From contig NZ_CP041025.1 of the NCBI RefSeq assembly GCF_006385135.1, forward strand, positions 1,147,501 to 1,211,500: a stretch of 64,000 nucleotides of DNA, written 5' to 3'. The stretch comes from Paremcibacter congregatus (GTDB lineage Bacteria; Pseudomonadota; Alphaproteobacteria; Sphingomonadales; Emcibacteraceae). A program made the translations under genes and the position numbers. The notes beneath the pieces are model-generated. The model worked only from the letters and a program-made list of their open reading frames with translations. It had not been told where the DNA came from and made no database searches. This document shows positions 44,241-52,039 of the stretch, one piece after another (within the stretch, counting starts at the first letter, position 1; each line of letters opens with the position of its first letter).

Positions 44241-44828
44241 TTACTCCAAAAGGTCAAGGGTCGTGCGGGCGCATGCTAGAGCCGCAGCGCGACAGGTATT
44301 AAGGGGCATGGCCGCCTTCTTCGCCCTGAGTAACGGTTTCATGGCGGCGATAGGGCCATCGAAAATGGCGAAATTGGCCAGCGCCAGATTGGCGGCAGAC
44401 AGGGTCTTCTTCTTATGGGCGAGCAGGGCAGTCAATCCTGTGCCAAGATCCCGGTGCCGGGCGGCAATGGCCTTGTGAATTTCTTCCGGTAGCGGGCCGT
44501 CGATCAGGTCGCTTTCTTCATAAAGCAGAATGAGGCGAGCCTCCTTGGGATGGCTTTCGGCCCAGTCGAGCAAGGCGGTGACCGCGCCCTGACTGTCGCC
44601 CTGCAGGAGGGCAGGGGTTGTCGCCATTGTCAGGCTGTCGAGGGCCTGGTGCCACACGGTGCCGAGCAAGGCGTTGCGTGAGGGGAAGCGGTGGTAAATG
44701 GACCCTGTGGGCGCGCCGGCGCATTTGGCGATAGCGGCCATGGTTGTCGCCCCCGGTCCCCCGAGGGAAATCAACTCCAGGCTGGCCTGAATAAAAGTGT
44801 GGTCTTCAAATTCTGCTGTTCTAACCAT
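44241..44828 (-). CDS. TetR-family transcriptional regulator
   Basis: 195 residues. The HTH (about 8-55) reads ASLELISLGGPGATTMAAIAKCAGAPTGSIYHRFPSRNALL, with a normal recognition helix GSIYHRF. The C-terminal ligand domain is helical with HPKEARLILLYEESDL. A promoter at 44834-44862 contains a TTCTAGAA palindrome in its spacer, indicating autorepression. The map gene follows on the same strand and the isoaspartyl peptidase gene is divergent; either could be a target. Confidence 0.88.
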   Translation of the reverse strand: MVRTAEFEDHTFIQASLELISLGGPGATTMAAIAKCAGAPTGSIYHRFPSRNALLGTVWHQALDSLTMATTPALLQGDSQGAVTALLDWAESHPKEARLILLYEESDLIDGPLPEEIHKAIAARHRDLGTGLTALLAHKKKTLSAANLALANFAIFDGPIAAMKPLLRAKKAAMPLNTCRAAALACARTTLDLLE

Positions 44829-44833
44829 GAATT

Positions 44834-44862
44834 AAAATAACTATTCTAGAACAAAGAGTCAA
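44834..44862 (-). promoter_or_regulatory. TetR-gene promoter with operator palindrome in the spacer
   Basis: On the minus strand TTGACT (44862-44857) and TATTTT (44839-44834) are separated by 17 bases. The spacer holds the perfect palindrome TTCTAGAA (44844-44851), so a bound dimer would block polymerase. Confidence 0.6.
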
Positions 44863-44991
44863 ACATATTTAATTCTGTTTCGGGCAAGTAATAACTGCCG
44901 GCCTGGGGGGCCATTTTGCCGCTTCCAATCGTCATAAGATGGTGTAAACTGGCCGCGATATTAAATTGGGGCAATAAATAGGGAGAAAACT

Positions 44992-46065
44992 ATGACATGT
45001 CGAGTGATCAAATCTTTACTGGCGGGGGCTTGTGCTGCCTTGCCGATGATGATGACATCCTTCAGTGTGGAGGCGCATGAAGTGGAGAAGAAAAATTATG
45101 TTCTGGTGATACACGGCGGGGCCGGCACCATTTTGAAAAAGAATATGACGGATGAGCGCGAAGCCGCGATCCGGGCCAAACTGGAAGAAGCCCTGCGCAC
45201 CGGACAGGCGATTCTGGATCGGGGCGGAGAGGCCGTGGATGCGGTGGCGGCAACCATCAACGTGATGGAAGATTCGCCGCTGTTCAACGCCGGCAAGGGC
45301 GCTGTCTTCACTCATGAGGGCCGCAATGAAATGGATGCCTCGATTATGGATGGCCGTGACCTGAACGCCGGCGCGGTCGCCGGGGTGACCCATGTGCGCA
45401 ATCCGATCAATCTGGCGCGGGAAGTGATGACCCATTCCAAACATGTCATGCTGGCGGGGGCCGGGGCGGAGGAATTCGCCAAGGCGCAGGATATCAAACT
45501 GGTGGATGCGTCTTACTTTTATACCGAGAACCGCTGGAAGCAGCTGGAACGGGCGCGGAAAAAAGACAAAACCATGCTTGATCACGACGGTGACCAGAAG
45601 TCGGATAAAATCGCGGAACTGGGCTACGATCCGGAAGACCCGGATCAGAAATTCGGTACTGTCGGCGCGGCGGCGCTGGATATGCATGGCAACCTGGCGG
45701 CGGGCACATCCACCGGCGGGATGACCAACAAGCGCTGGAACCGAATCGGGGATTCGCCAGTCATCGGCGCCGGGACTTACGCGGACAACAACAGCTGCGC
45801 CCTGTCCGCCACGGGGCACGGCGAATATTTCATCCGCGCAGCGGTTGCCCACAGCGTATGCGCCATGATGGAATACAAGGGCGTCAGCCTGCAGGAAGCC
45901 GCCGACGCGATTGTGATGAACAAGCTGGTCAAGATGGGCGGCGATGGCGGCATCATCGCAGTTGACAAGGACGGCAATATTTCGATGACCTTCAATACCG
46001 AGGGCATGTATCGCGGTTATATCAAGGGGCACGATGCGCCGGTGATCGGAATTTACAAAGACTAG
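44992..46065 (+). CDS. iaaA: exported isoaspartyl peptidase/L-asparaginase (Ntn hydrolase)
   Basis: 357 residues. The signal peptide ends near VEAHE (residue 29). The alpha chain has VLVIHGGAGTI and NAGKGAVFTHEGRNEMDASIMDG. The autocatalytic site is GTVGAAALD with the nucleophile Thr at residue 223, and the beta chain has GTSTGGMTNKRWNRIGDSPVIGAGTYA. Known members remove beta-aspartyl residues from damaged peptides after self-cleavage before the Thr. A linker of about 25 residues before the Thr carries a DHDGDQKSD segment that resembles a calcium-binding loop. A terminator follows. Confidence 0.93.
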   Translation: MTCRVIKSLLAGACAALPMMMTSFSVEAHEVEKKNYVLVIHGGAGTILKKNMTDEREAAIRAKLEEALRTGQAILDRGGEAVDAVAATINVMEDSPLFNAGKGAVFTHEGRNEMDASIMDGRDLNAGAVAGVTHVRNPINLAREVMTHSKHVMLAGAGAEEFAKAQDIKLVDASYFYTENRWKQLERARKKDKTMLDHDGDQKSDKIAELGYDPEDPDQKFGTVGAAALDMHGNLAAGTSTGGMTNKRWNRIGDSPVIGAGTYADNNSCALSATGHGEYFIRAAVAHSVCAMMEYKGVSLQEAADAIVMNKLVKMGGDGGIIAVDKDGNISMTFNTEGMYRGYIKGHDAPVIGIYKD

Positions 46066-46092
46066 CCGAAGAAAGTTAAAACCAGACCATTC

Positions 46093-46126
46093 AACAGACG
46101 GCAGGAGGGTTCTTCTGCCGTCCTGT
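46093..46126 (+). terminator. intrinsic terminator after iaaA
   Basis: Stem ACAG-ACGGCAG / CTGCCGT-C-CTGT with one bulged C and a GAGGGTTCTT loop, followed by a short T run. Confidence 0.8.
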
Positions 46127-46184
46127 TTATATGAACAGGCGAGCCGTATCCGAAGTCTGAGGGATATGGTAAAAGAGAGAAGTT

Positions 46185-46261
46185 TGGTAGCGGGAGAGGG
46201 ACTTGAACCCCCGACACGCGGATTATGATTCCGCTGCTCTAACCAGCTGAGCTACCCCGCC
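46185..46261 (-). tRNA. tRNA-Met (anticodon CAU, elongator type)
   Basis: 77 nt with encoded CCA. The 5' end is GGCGGGGTAGCTCAGC, the anticodon stem GCGGA/TCCGC encloses ATCATAA (anticodon CAT), and the T arm is GGGGG-TTCAAGT-CCCTC with A73. It pairs at position 1, so it is not the initiator. A tRNA-Ile with lysidine also has CAT, but the sequence better resembles elongator Met. Confidence 0.85.
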
Positions 46262-46316
46262 ACAGGGGGAAGTGGGTAACCGGAACAAGACTTTGTCATT
46301 TCTCTTTGAAAGAGAG

Positions 46317-46391
46317 TGGTGACCCCTACGGGAATCGAACCCGTGTTTCAGCCGTGAAAGGGCCGCGTCCTAACCGCTAGACGAAGGGGCC
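46317..46391 (-). tRNA. tRNA-Glu (anticodon UUC)
   Basis: 75 nt with encoded CCA. The 5' end GGCCCCTTCGTCTAGC is typical of tRNA-Glu, the anticodon loop is CTTTCAC (anticodon TTC), and the T arm is ACGGG-TTCGATT-CCCGT. It lies 55 bases from tRNA-Met on the same strand and is probably cotranscribed. Confidence 0.95.
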
Positions 46392-46477
46392 GTCTTGTTC
46401 GGTGAGGTGGTTTCTAAAGGTTCATTCCTCATCGGTCAACAGGTTTTTTCGCAAAAGTCTGTTTTTTTTCCAGGCCC

Positions 46478-48280
46478 CTAAACCTTTGCCGCATCATCAA
46501 TGAAAATTTCCGCAGAAACCCTGTCGTTCCAGCTGTTTTTACGCAAGGTGCCGGCCACATGAATTTTCTGCCCGCGGGAGGATAAAATCAGCTGACCCAG
46601 GGGTTGGTCGGCTGCGCGAAACGCCATGGCCTTGATTTGGGCGCCATCATCGCCCTTGAGGGTGCATTTGACATGATCCTTGCCGACGACACCGGCATAC
46701 TGGACAGTCACCCGGGGCAGGGCGAAGCGCGGCTGGGCATTGCCCTGACCATAGGGTCCCACCTGCGCTAATTGATCAATCAGGCGGGTGGTGACCCCGG
46801 AAACACTTAAAGACCCGTCCAGCTTCAGGGACAGGGTTTGCAGGGCGGTATCTACATCCCCCATCATACGCGTCAGCAGGAAGGCCTCCAGGTCGCCAAT
46901 GCGGGCTTCTGGTACGCTAAGACCGGCGGCCATGGCATGTCCCCCTCCGGCGGTCAGGATTTCGGCCTGACGGGCGGCTGTGATCGCTGCGCCCAGATCG
47001 ACCCCGTAAATAGACCGGCCGGAGCCTTTGCCCATGCCCTGGTCATCAATGCCGATCACGATGGTTGGACGTTGATAGAATTCTTTCAGGCGCCCGGCGA
47101 CAATGCCGATGACACCGGAATGCCATCCCTGTCCCGTGGCGACAATCACGGGTGGAGCTTCGCCGCCGGCGCCGATACGGCCGGCCACCTGGGCCATGGC
47201 CTGTTCCAGAACCATTTGTTCAATGGCCTGACGTTCGGCGTTGTAGGTATGGAGTTCCTGAGCCAGCTGCTGAGCTTCATGATCGTCGTCGGTACTGAGG
47301 ATCAGGGCGCCAACCGGGGCGCGTCCTACCCGTCCACCGGCATTGACCCGGGGGCCGATCAGAAAGCCGGCGTGATAGGTGCCCGGGGTTTCCTTGATAC
47401 CGGCGACATCACCCAGCGCGCGAATCCCGGCATTGCTGCGCCCGGCCATCACTTTCAGGCCTTGGGTCACCAGAGCCCGATTGACCCCCGTCAGGGGTAC
47501 GACATCGCAAATGGTGCCGAGCGCCACGAGGTCCAGCAGGCGCATCAGGTCGGGTTGAGGGACGTTCTGCGCATCATACCAGCCTTTTTGGCGCAGCAGC
47601 CGGTTGATGCCGATGGCAAAGATAAAACTGACGCCGACAGCCGCCATCTGACCGTAACCTTCCGGTTCATCCAGGCGGTTGGGGTTGACCACGGCCACCG
47701 CATCGGGCAAACGGGGTTCCGCCTGATGGTGATCCATGACGATCACATCAAGTCCGGCTTTACGGGCGGCGGCCAAAGGATCAAAAGATACAATGCCGCA
47801 ATCAACCGTAATCACCAGGTCCACGCCCTGATCACGCAGGTCCAGAAGGGCCTTGGCGTTGGGGCCATATCCTTCTGTGATTCGGTCGGGAATATAAACG
47901 ATCAGGTCTTGGCCTATGGCGGTGAAAAAACGCTTCAAAACCGCTGATGATGTAGCCCCGTCCACATCATAATCGCCAAAGACAGCGATCTTCTGACCGG
48001 CTTCGATGGCCGTTACCACGCGGGCGCAGGCCTTGTCCATGTCTTTGAAATGTGAGGGGTCAGGCAATGCCTGACGCAGGGTGGGGGTGAGGAATTCGGC
48101 GGCCTGATCCAGGTCGATGCCCCGCCCGGCCACCACACGGGCGACGATTTCCGGCAAGTCATACTGTTGGGCGATGGCTTGTGTAATGCGGTATTCGGCG
48201 GGCCTTTGTTTCCAGGCCCGCCCGGTTACCGATGTTTCAACATCAAGAAGATAATCTTCCTGTGGTGTTGTTTCAGTCAT
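46478..48280 (-). CDS. recJ: single-stranded-DNA-specific exonuclease RecJ
   Basis: 600 residues from ATG 48280, which overlaps the glpX stop by eight bases; a longer frame exists but would run far into glpX. The DHH-family motifs appear in order: FGDYDVDGATSSAVL near 100, VDCGIV, DHHQAEP near 180, then DHHA1 with TAGGGHAMAAGLSV and a C-terminal OB fold. RecJ degrades 5' single strands in recombination and mismatch repair. It is the last gene of a minus-strand group with glpX, hom and the aminotransferase. Confidence 0.95.
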   Translation of the reverse strand: MTETTPQEDYLLDVETSVTGRAWKQRPAEYRITQAIAQQYDLPEIVARVVAGRGIDLDQAAEFLTPTLRQALPDPSHFKDMDKACARVVTAIEAGQKIAVFGDYDVDGATSSAVLKRFFTAIGQDLIVYIPDRITEGYGPNAKALLDLRDQGVDLVITVDCGIVSFDPLAAARKAGLDVIVMDHHQAEPRLPDAVAVVNPNRLDEPEGYGQMAAVGVSFIFAIGINRLLRQKGWYDAQNVPQPDLMRLLDLVALGTICDVVPLTGVNRALVTQGLKVMAGRSNAGIRALGDVAGIKETPGTYHAGFLIGPRVNAGGRVGRAPVGALILSTDDDHEAQQLAQELHTYNAERQAIEQMVLEQAMAQVAGRIGAGGEAPPVIVATGQGWHSGVIGIVAGRLKEFYQRPTIVIGIDDQGMGKGSGRSIYGVDLGAAITAARQAEILTAGGGHAMAAGLSVPEARIGDLEAFLLTRMMGDVDTALQTLSLKLDGSLSVSGVTTRLIDQLAQVGPYGQGNAQPRFALPRVTVQYAGVVGKDHVKCTLKGDDGAQIKAMAFRAADQPLGQLILSSRGQKIHVAGTLRKNSWNDRVSAEIFIDDAAKV

Positions 48281-49247
48281 TGCTGTTGCGTTTGTGCTGG
48301 CCTTTGACCCAGCGAATGGTGCCAGTTTTGGACCGCATGACAACAGATTCTGTTTCATAGCCACTGCCGTCCGGCGTCAGGTGAACACCGCGCAACAGAT
48401 AGCCATCCGTGACCCCGGAAGCCGCGAAGATGACATCGCCGCTTGCCATGTCTTCTGTAGAATACTTCCGGTCGAGATCCTCAATGCCCCATTTGGCTGC
48501 ACGGGCGCGTTCATCATCATTGCGGAACGTCAGGCGGCCCTGGATCTGGCCTCCGAGACAGCGCAAGGCAGCGGCGGCAAGAACGCCTTCCGGCGCGCCC
48601 CCGGAACCGATGTAAAGGTCGACGCTGGTGGCGGGGTTGGTGGTGTCGATGACACCGGCAACGTCCCCGTCACCGATGAGTTTTACCCGGGCGCCGGCGG
48701 CGCGGATTTCGGTAATCAGGGCTGCATGGCGCGGGCGGTCCAGGACACACACGAGAATGTCGCTGACGGAACGGCCTTTGGCTTCGGCCACGGCGCGGAT
48801 ATTCTCTGTCGGTGTTCTGTCGAGATCGACAACACCCAATGGCAGGCCAGGGCCAACCGCAATCTTGTCCATATAAACGTCAGGGGCGTTCAGCATTTCG
48901 CCTTCTTCGGACAAGGCGATTACCGCCAGGGAGTTTTGCATGGATTTGGCGGCGATGGTGGTGCCTTCCAAAGGATCAAGCGCAATATCAACTTTTGGTC
49001 CTTTGCCGGAACCGACTTCTTCACCGATAAACAACATCGGGGCTTCATCCCGTTCGCCTTCACCGATTACAACCCGTCCCTGAATATCCATTTTATTCAG
49101 GGCAGTACGCATGGCATCAACCGCTGCGGCGTCGGCGGCTTTCTCATCGCCCATGCCGACCAGCTTGGCGGCGGAAACCGCTGCGGCCTCTGTTACACGC
49201 ACGAGATCCATTACCAGCAAACGATCCATATTTGAGTCAAAGGACAT
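48273..49247 (-). CDS. glpX: class II fructose-1,6-bisphosphatase
   Basis: 324 residues. IGEGERDEAPMLFIGEEVG near 62 and ALDPLEGTTIAAK near 88 form the lithium-sensitive phosphatase metal site; GDGDVAG and IGSGGAPEGVLAAAAL follow as in GlpX. It catalyses the gluconeogenic dephosphorylation of fructose 1,6-bisphosphate in the cytoplasm. It sits 49 bases after hom and overlaps recJ. The hom-glpX-recJ order is conserved in alphaproteobacteria. Confidence 0.96.
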   Translation of the reverse strand: MSFDSNMDRLLVMDLVRVTEAAAVSAAKLVGMGDEKAADAAAVDAMRTALNKMDIQGRVVIGEGERDEAPMLFIGEEVGSGKGPKVDIALDPLEGTTIAAKSMQNSLAVIALSEEGEMLNAPDVYMDKIAVGPGLPLGVVDLDRTPTENIRAVAEAKGRSVSDILVCVLDRPRHAALITEIRAAGARVKLIGDGDVAGVIDTTNPATSVDLYIGSGGAPEGVLAAAALRCLGGQIQGRLTFRNDDERARAAKWGIEDLDRKYSTEDMASGDVIFAASGVTDGYLLRGVHLTPDGSGYETESVVMRSKTGTIRWVKGQHKRNSND

Positions 49248-49296
49248 TCATTTTTTCCTTGTGTATTTTTGTAAAAATAAAATCTGTTGGTTCTTT

Positions 49297-50589
49297 CTAC
49301 AAATTCTCGATGCGGATTGCCAGTGCTTTATCAATAACTGTAGATAATCCGTCAATTTGCTTTAACGCTGCTGTAACCTTCTTTTCCTGAGTTTCGTGGG
49401 TTACCATGACGATATAGACGCTGCCGTCCTGCTCACTGCCTTTTTGCAGCATAACCTGCAGGGACACATCCTGGTCACGCAATGTTGCGGTGACATCGGC
49501 AATCACGCCGGGCTGTTCCTGGACATGCAGACGGATGTAGTAAGAACCGATGCGATCCGAAATGTCGATCGGAGGGACATCCTGCATCAGATGTTGCGGA
49601 ACGAAGAAGGCAGACCCGTTATGACCACGGGCGACATCAATAATATCGGCAACGACAGCAGAGGCGGTCGGCCCTTCACCGGCGCCGCGGCCTTCATAAA
49701 ATGTCCGGTCAATGTAATCGCCCTGAACCACGACGGCGTTAAAGCCATTGTCTACATGGGCGATCGGGGCGGAGCGGGGCACCATACAGGGGTGAACCCG
49801 CTGTTCCAGGCCCTGTTCAGACAGGCGGGAAATCCCCAGAAGCTTAATCCGGTAGCCGAGTTCCTTGGCATATTCAATGTCGAGCAGCTTGATCCGGCGA
49901 ATGCCTTCCATATAAACATTTTCAAAGTTGGTTTTGACGCCAAATGCCACGCTGCTGAGAATGGCCAGTTTATGGCCGGCGTCGATACCGTCGAGATCAA
50001 GGGATGGATCGGCTTCGAGATACCCAAGCAGTTTGGTTTCTTCCAGGATCTCTCCATAATCCTTGCCGGTGGCTTCCATTTGGGTCAGCATATAATTGGT
50101 TGTGCCGTTAAGAATGCCATGTACTTCGGTCAGCTTGTTGGCGGCGAGGCCTTCGCCGATGGATTTAATGATCGGAATACCCCCGGCGACGGCGGCTTCA
50201 AAACGCAGGGCCACGCCATTATTCTGGGCGATCTCGGCGAGTTCTGCACCGTGGTGGGCGATGAGAGCCTTGTTGGCGGTGACGAATGATTTGCCTTGCT
50301 CCAGAGACTGTTGCGCCAGTTCCTTGGCGACACCGTCAGACCCACCGATCACCTCGACGACGAGATCCACATCATCCCGTTCGGCAAAATCAAGGGCGTT
50401 GTCGGCCCAGTCATAAGCGGTTATATCAATGCCCCGGTCCCGGCTGCGATTGCTGGCGGAAACGGCGACCACCTCAATGGCACGTCCGGCGCGGGCAGCA
50501 ATCATATCGTTATGTTGCTCGATAATCTTGATCACACCGACACCGACAGTTCCTAATCCGGCGATGGCTATTTTCAGGGGCTTACTCAC
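49297..50589 (-). CDS. hom: homoserine dehydrogenase
   Basis: 430 residues. The NAD(P)-binding N-terminus is IAGLGTVGVGVIKII. The middle has VTANKALIAHHG, AAVAGGIPIIKSIGEGLAANK, GILNGTTNYML and YLEADPSLDLDGIDAGHKLAIL, containing the catalytic Lys/Asp region. A C-terminal ACT domain (about 350-430, LHVQEQPGVIADVTATL) gives feedback control by threonine. The enzyme reduces aspartate semialdehyde to homoserine for threonine and methionine. Its start overlaps the aminotransferase stop by four bases. Confidence 0.96.
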   Translation of the reverse strand: MSKPLKIAIAGLGTVGVGVIKIIEQHNDMIAARAGRAIEVVAVSASNRSRDRGIDITAYDWADNALDFAERDDVDLVVEVIGGSDGVAKELAQQSLEQGKSFVTANKALIAHHGAELAEIAQNNGVALRFEAAVAGGIPIIKSIGEGLAANKLTEVHGILNGTTNYMLTQMEATGKDYGEILEETKLLGYLEADPSLDLDGIDAGHKLAILSSVAFGVKTNFENVYMEGIRRIKLLDIEYAKELGYRIKLLGISRLSEQGLEQRVHPCMVPRSAPIAHVDNGFNAVVVQGDYIDRTFYEGRGAGEGPTASAVVADIIDVARGHNGSAFFVPQHLMQDVPPIDISDRIGSYYIRLHVQEQPGVIADVTATLRDQDVSLQVMLQKGSEQDGSVYIVMVTHETQEKKVTAALKQIDGLSTVIDKALAIRIENL

Positions 50590-51803
50590 TTGTCTACTCC
50601 ATTCTTGAGGTCTTCGATGATCTTCGGACTATCGATCATAAATTTCTTGATGTTGCGTACGGCTTGCCGGATGCGCTGTTCATTCTCCACCAGGGCGATG
50701 CGGACATATCCTTCGCCATATTCGCCGAATCCCTCGCCGGGCGAGACCGCCACATGGGCATGTTTCAGCAATTGTTTGGTAAATTCCATTGAGCCCAGGT
50801 CGCGCCAGAGTTCCGGCACCCGTGTCCAGGCGAACATGGTGGCCTCTGGTGAGGGAACATTCCAACCGGCCTCGGCCAGTCCCTTGATCAGCACATCGCG
50901 GCGGGATTTATAGACCCCGCGGGCATAATCAATATAGTCCTGAGGGCCATTGAGCGCCGCGGTCGCAGCCACCTGGATCGGGGTGAAGGCGCCGTAGTCC
51001 ACATAAGACTTCATCCGGGTCAGTGCTGCAATGAGATCCTTGTTGCCGACGGCAAAGCCCATGCGCCAGCCAGCCATGGAATAGGTTTTGCTGAGTGATG
51101 TGAACTCAATCGCCACGTCCTTGGCCCCTGGCACCTCCAGAATGGAAGGTGGTGGGGTGTCGTTAAAATATATCTCGGCATAGGCAAGATCCGACAGAAT
51201 GTATATTTCATGTTTGCGGGCAAAATTTACAATGTCTTTGTAAAATTCCAGGTCCACGACCTCCGCGGTCGGGTTGGAGGGAAAGTTAATCACAATCGCC
51301 AACGGTTTCGGGATCGAGTGTTTGACGGCATTCTCCAGTCCGCTCATAAATTCGCTGGCGGTGGCCACGGGAATATGACGGATTGTGGCGCCAGCGATGA
51401 TAAACCCGAAATGATGGATGGGGTAGCTGGGGTTCGGCACCAGAATGACATCGCCGGGCGCGGTGATGGCCTGGGCGAGATTGGCCAGGCCTTCCTTGGA
51501 CCCTAGGGTGACAATACTTTCGGTTTCCGGATCGATATCGACATTGAAACGCCGGTCGTAATAGGCGCTGAGCGCCTTGCGCAGGCCGGGAATCCCGCGG
51601 GAGGCGGAATAGCGATGTACTTTCGGATTTTTCAGGGTCTCGGTCAGTTTGTCCATTACATGCTGTGGCGGGGAGAGGTCCGGATTTCCCATACCGAAAT
51701 CAATGATATCCGCCCCGGCCGCGCGCTCCCGCGCTTTCATCGCATTGACTTCTGCGAATACGTAAGGGGGTAATCTCTTGATGCGGTAAAAATCCTTTTC
51801 CAT
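50586..51803 (-). CDS. class I/II PLP aminotransferase (AlaC/LL-DAP aminotransferase-like)
   Basis: 405 residues from ATG 51803, with GAGGA five bases upstream. PLP-enzyme features are NPDLSPPQHVMDKL, YSASRGIPGLRKALSAYYDRR, NPSYPIH, NFPSNPTAEVVD, SDLAYAEIYF and the Schiff-base Lys in SLSKTYSMAGWRMG. The sequence is of the AlaC/DapL-like group often called glutamate-pyruvate aminotransferase; which amino donor is used cannot be told. Its coupling to hom suggests a role in the aspartate-family pathway or pyruvate/alanine balance. Confidence 0.9.
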   Translation of the reverse strand: MEKDFYRIKRLPPYVFAEVNAMKARERAAGADIIDFGMGNPDLSPPQHVMDKLTETLKNPKVHRYSASRGIPGLRKALSAYYDRRFNVDIDPETESIVTLGSKEGLANLAQAITAPGDVILVPNPSYPIHHFGFIIAGATIRHIPVATASEFMSGLENAVKHSIPKPLAIVINFPSNPTAEVVDLEFYKDIVNFARKHEIYILSDLAYAEIYFNDTPPPSILEVPGAKDVAIEFTSLSKTYSMAGWRMGFAVGNKDLIAALTRMKSYVDYGAFTPIQVAATAALNGPQDYIDYARGVYKSRRDVLIKGLAEAGWNVPSPEATMFAWTRVPELWRDLGSMEFTKQLLKHAHVAVSPGEGFGEYGEGYVRIALVENEQRIRQAVRNIKKFMIDSPKIIEDLKNGVDK

Positions 51804-52039
51804 GTCTTCCTCGTGATGCAATTATGGCTCTATATACTGATGATGCGCGTGTCATTTGTGGCGAAATGACGCAAGACGATAAGCCTTGAAACGCATGGGG
51901 ATCATTATGTAGCAGCAAACCATGACAAAAGAAATTGCCTTTTACGTGAATCTCGTAAAAAAACTATCATATTTACAAGCCGCTCTGGTCGTACTAGTGT
52001 TTTACAAATAAGCAGAAATGTTGGCCATGGAGAACAGGT

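Noticed and set aside
18417-44851. Shared TTCTAGAA core in the ArsP upstream palindrome and the TetR promoter as one regulon
   Set aside because: The eight-base core is short and expected by chance in AT-rich spacers; the two regulators belong to different families.
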